From Phoronis australis (taxonomy: Eukaryota; Phoronida; Phoronidae), in assembly GCA_002633005.1 (NCBI GenBank), contig NMRA01000579.1, positions 81,772-145,771 on the forward strand: DNA of 64,000 nt, in the 5' to 3' direction. The notes beneath the pieces were generated by a model, which saw nothing but the letters and a program-made list of their open reading frames with translations, had not been told where the DNA came from and did no database searches. The stretch's first letter is position 1. Each line of letters starts with the position of its first letter. A program made the translations under genes and the position numbers. Positions 63,201 to 64,000 of the stretch are shown piece after piece.

Positions 63201-63627
63201 CCGTAGTGACATACAACACTATAAGAATACTGCCCCACGTTATTGGTGATGGAGGCTCCCGAGAAATTGGGAAACTCAGTTTGGACACCCTATTTTTAAA
63301 ATCCAGGATGAACCCCTGATCAGGGGTGCTCACAGCAGTTCTAGTTTCTTGTGAGTTAAGTGAGATCACGCTGACCCCCTTAGATATCCTCATCCGTGGT
63401 GTGAATGGTGAACATAATGCTGTGCAGACCTGTGATTGGTTAATTGAATGATTACAGAGGACTTCCACCTGCTGAAGTGTTTGTTGTGTGGTGGCTTCAC
63501 CGAGTTCCTCAACACTGCTGTCATGTGGTTCAGTAGCGGGGGAACCAAGTCAGTGCTGCATAATGATAACATCGACAACATAAATTGTATCTTTCAAGGA
63601 GCCAAGGACTTTGTATTTATAGACAGG
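60214..63627 (+). CDS. Secretory-pathway JmjC (cupin_8) oxygenase, 5' part
   Basis: JmjC proteins of the cupin_8 group are Fe(II)/2-oxoglutarate oxygenases, usually hydroxylases. Exons: 60214-60512; either 61636-61787 or 61823-61977; 63458-63627. The gene continues past the last donor (AGG/GTAAGT at 63628), so the C-terminus, including the second metal-binding His, is not found here. A hydrophobic signal peptide covers residues 1 to about 20 (MVAFALCFIDVLLFIAPTLC), implying entry into the ER. The TPDPVWFYENYVKLGKPLL segment (about 62-80) is the usual N-terminal cupin_8 lead-in. The third exon carries CLLCGGFTEFLNTAVMWFSS, GGTKSVLHND and NINCIFQGAKDFVFIDR, where His185-Asn-Asp187 (numbering with the first alternative exon) is the HxD iron site. 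Phases: 299 bp leaves AG, each second exon enters with one base and leaves A, and the third exon restores phase with AG (Lys). The substrate cannot be read from sequence. Confidence 0.85.
60513..61635. other. Intron 1 of the JmjC gene
   Basis: Bounded by donor AG/GTAGGC and acceptor TTTTTCAG. No other exon, RNA or repeat is recognisable in it. Confidence 0.6.
61636..61787 (+). CDS. JmjC gene alternative exon 2a
   Basis: Acceptor TTATTTTTCAG, donor AAAA/GTAAGT, 152 bp. Codes for S-EKFGQTKIQVEVGKKENRE, then LNVKLDSFLKYYVKKNIYMV, then QDLTDPMK. It aligns along its whole length with the exon at 61823-61977, with the same entry phase (two bases carried in) and exit phase (one base carried out), so either joins exon 60512 to exon 63458 in frame. 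Confidence 0.88.
61823..61977 (+). CDS. JmjC gene alternative exon 2b
   Basis: Acceptor AAATTTTTTAG, donor ATGA/GTGAGT, 155 bp. Codes for R-DNFGKTLTTVETKKKETRD, then LYVKLSTFLDYYRHKTIYMV, then QDLTPEMM. If joined after exon 2a the frame breaks and a stop (TAA) arises after seven codons. The intron between them is only 35 bp (61788-61822), too short for normal splicing, so use of one should exclude the other. Confidence 0.88.
62094..62106 (-). promoter_or_regulatory. CTCF-type binding motif (minus strand)
   Basis: The minus strand reads CCAGCAGGGGGCA, an exact match to CCASYAGRKGGCR and to the most common vertebrate CTCF core. It points towards the plus-strand motif at 49032-49044, so the two are convergent around the zinc-finger gene and the JmjC promoter. 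Confidence 0.5.
62526..62760 (+). mobile_element. tRNA-derived SINE or tRNA pseudogene
   Basis: TAACTCAGTGGTGAGAGC is a good RNA polymerase III A-box region and GGTTTGTTTCCC a degraded B box (consensus GGTTCGATTCCC). The spacing between them is that of a tRNA. A stem CTAGA/TCCAG can form around a GGC-type anticodon loop. An acceptor stem is not paired and a non-tRNA, T-rich tail follows, so it reads as a SINE head rather than a working tRNA. The 3' limit is approximate. Confidence 0.6.
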
Positions 63628-64000
63628 GTAAGTATTTGGAACACTGTTCAAGTAGTCATGGTCCTTGCTTTCTTGGGTAATTGAATGCATTCACATTATT
63701 ACACAGCAAAAGTCAAGTCTCTTACTTGTCCATAAAGTTTTATCTTGAGGAAATAAAATTGCTCTGTTATGTGCGTGCGTGCTTGCTCGTTTGTTTGTAC
63801 GCATGTCACATGTTGCATCTCTCACCCCTTCGACACGACATTTACTCAGAACATGAATCTTTTTAATAGCTGAAGACTTATTGTTTGTGGGAACATAATT
63901 TCCACATAGCAGAAAACATCTAGAAACACCTGCTGTAATTCCATTGCATGAACTTTTCATTAACATTGAATACCCGCATGGGTGGACTTATTAGTCAGGG
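63628..64000. other. Start of the next JmjC intron, window edge
   Basis: Donor GTAAGTATTTGG begins an intron. I see no further JmjC exon before the window ends. Confidence 0.6.

Larger units (their letters stand above)
61978..63457. other. Last visible JmjC intron
   Basis: It holds a CTCF-type motif (62094-62106), a tRNA-derived SINE fragment (from 62526) and a run of ten or more G near 63127-63136. The frame continues directly across it from exon 2 to the exon at 63458. Confidence 0.7.

Overview
The window is animal nuclear DNA. It is AT-rich, its genes are split by GT-AG introns of about 0.3 to 25 kb, and it holds many short transposon remnants and tandem repeats. Three protein-coding genes can be built exon by exon. 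The gene content is bilaterian, and the compact introns and abundance of MITE-like elements suggest an invertebrate (a non-vertebrate deuterostome or a lophotrochozoan). I cannot name the species from sequence alone.

Layout. (1) 2707-46873, plus strand: a FERM-domain gene orthologous to human EPB41L4A. All FERM exons line up without frame breaks. Its first coding intron is 24.8 kb and contains a 49-bp minisatellite, a near-identical 2.5-kb direct repeat joined at a single N, two smaller tandem repeats and several inverted-repeat elements. The 3' end has two possible outcomes: a 172-bp exon whose inclusion gives a 699-residue protein of the usual family length, and whose omission opens a route through two large exons to a 1104-residue protein with a basic, Ser-rich, partly duplicated tail. 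(2) 51108-57050, minus strand: a large C2H2 zinc-finger gene resembling the ZNF592/ZNF532/ZNF687 family, with almost all of its coding sequence in one 4.1-kb exon, a nine-codon first coding exon and a TATA-containing promoter near 57.6 kb. (3) 60214 to beyond the tested exons at 63627, plus strand: the 5' part of a secreted or ER-targeted JmjC (cupin_8) protein. It carries two alternative versions of its second exon, 35 bp apart, that can only be used one at a time.

Genes 1 and 2 are convergent with about 4.2 kb between stop codons. Genes 2 and 3 are divergent, with their starts about 3.2 kb apart. Two exact matches to the CTCF core motif, in convergent orientation, flank the zinc-finger gene. 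Nothing suggests that the three genes form one pathway: one is a cortical cytoskeleton or membrane adaptor, one a nuclear regulator and one a secretory-pathway oxygenase.

The rest is intron or intergenic DNA. Three MITE families were found: one Tc1/mariner-like with TA-flanked CAGTGCAAG termini, one with TACAGTRAA termini, and one hAT-like with CAGGGCTTGGAAT termini. A foldback element and a tRNA-derived SINE fragment are also present. No CRISPR array, prokaryotic operon or viral gene was seen.
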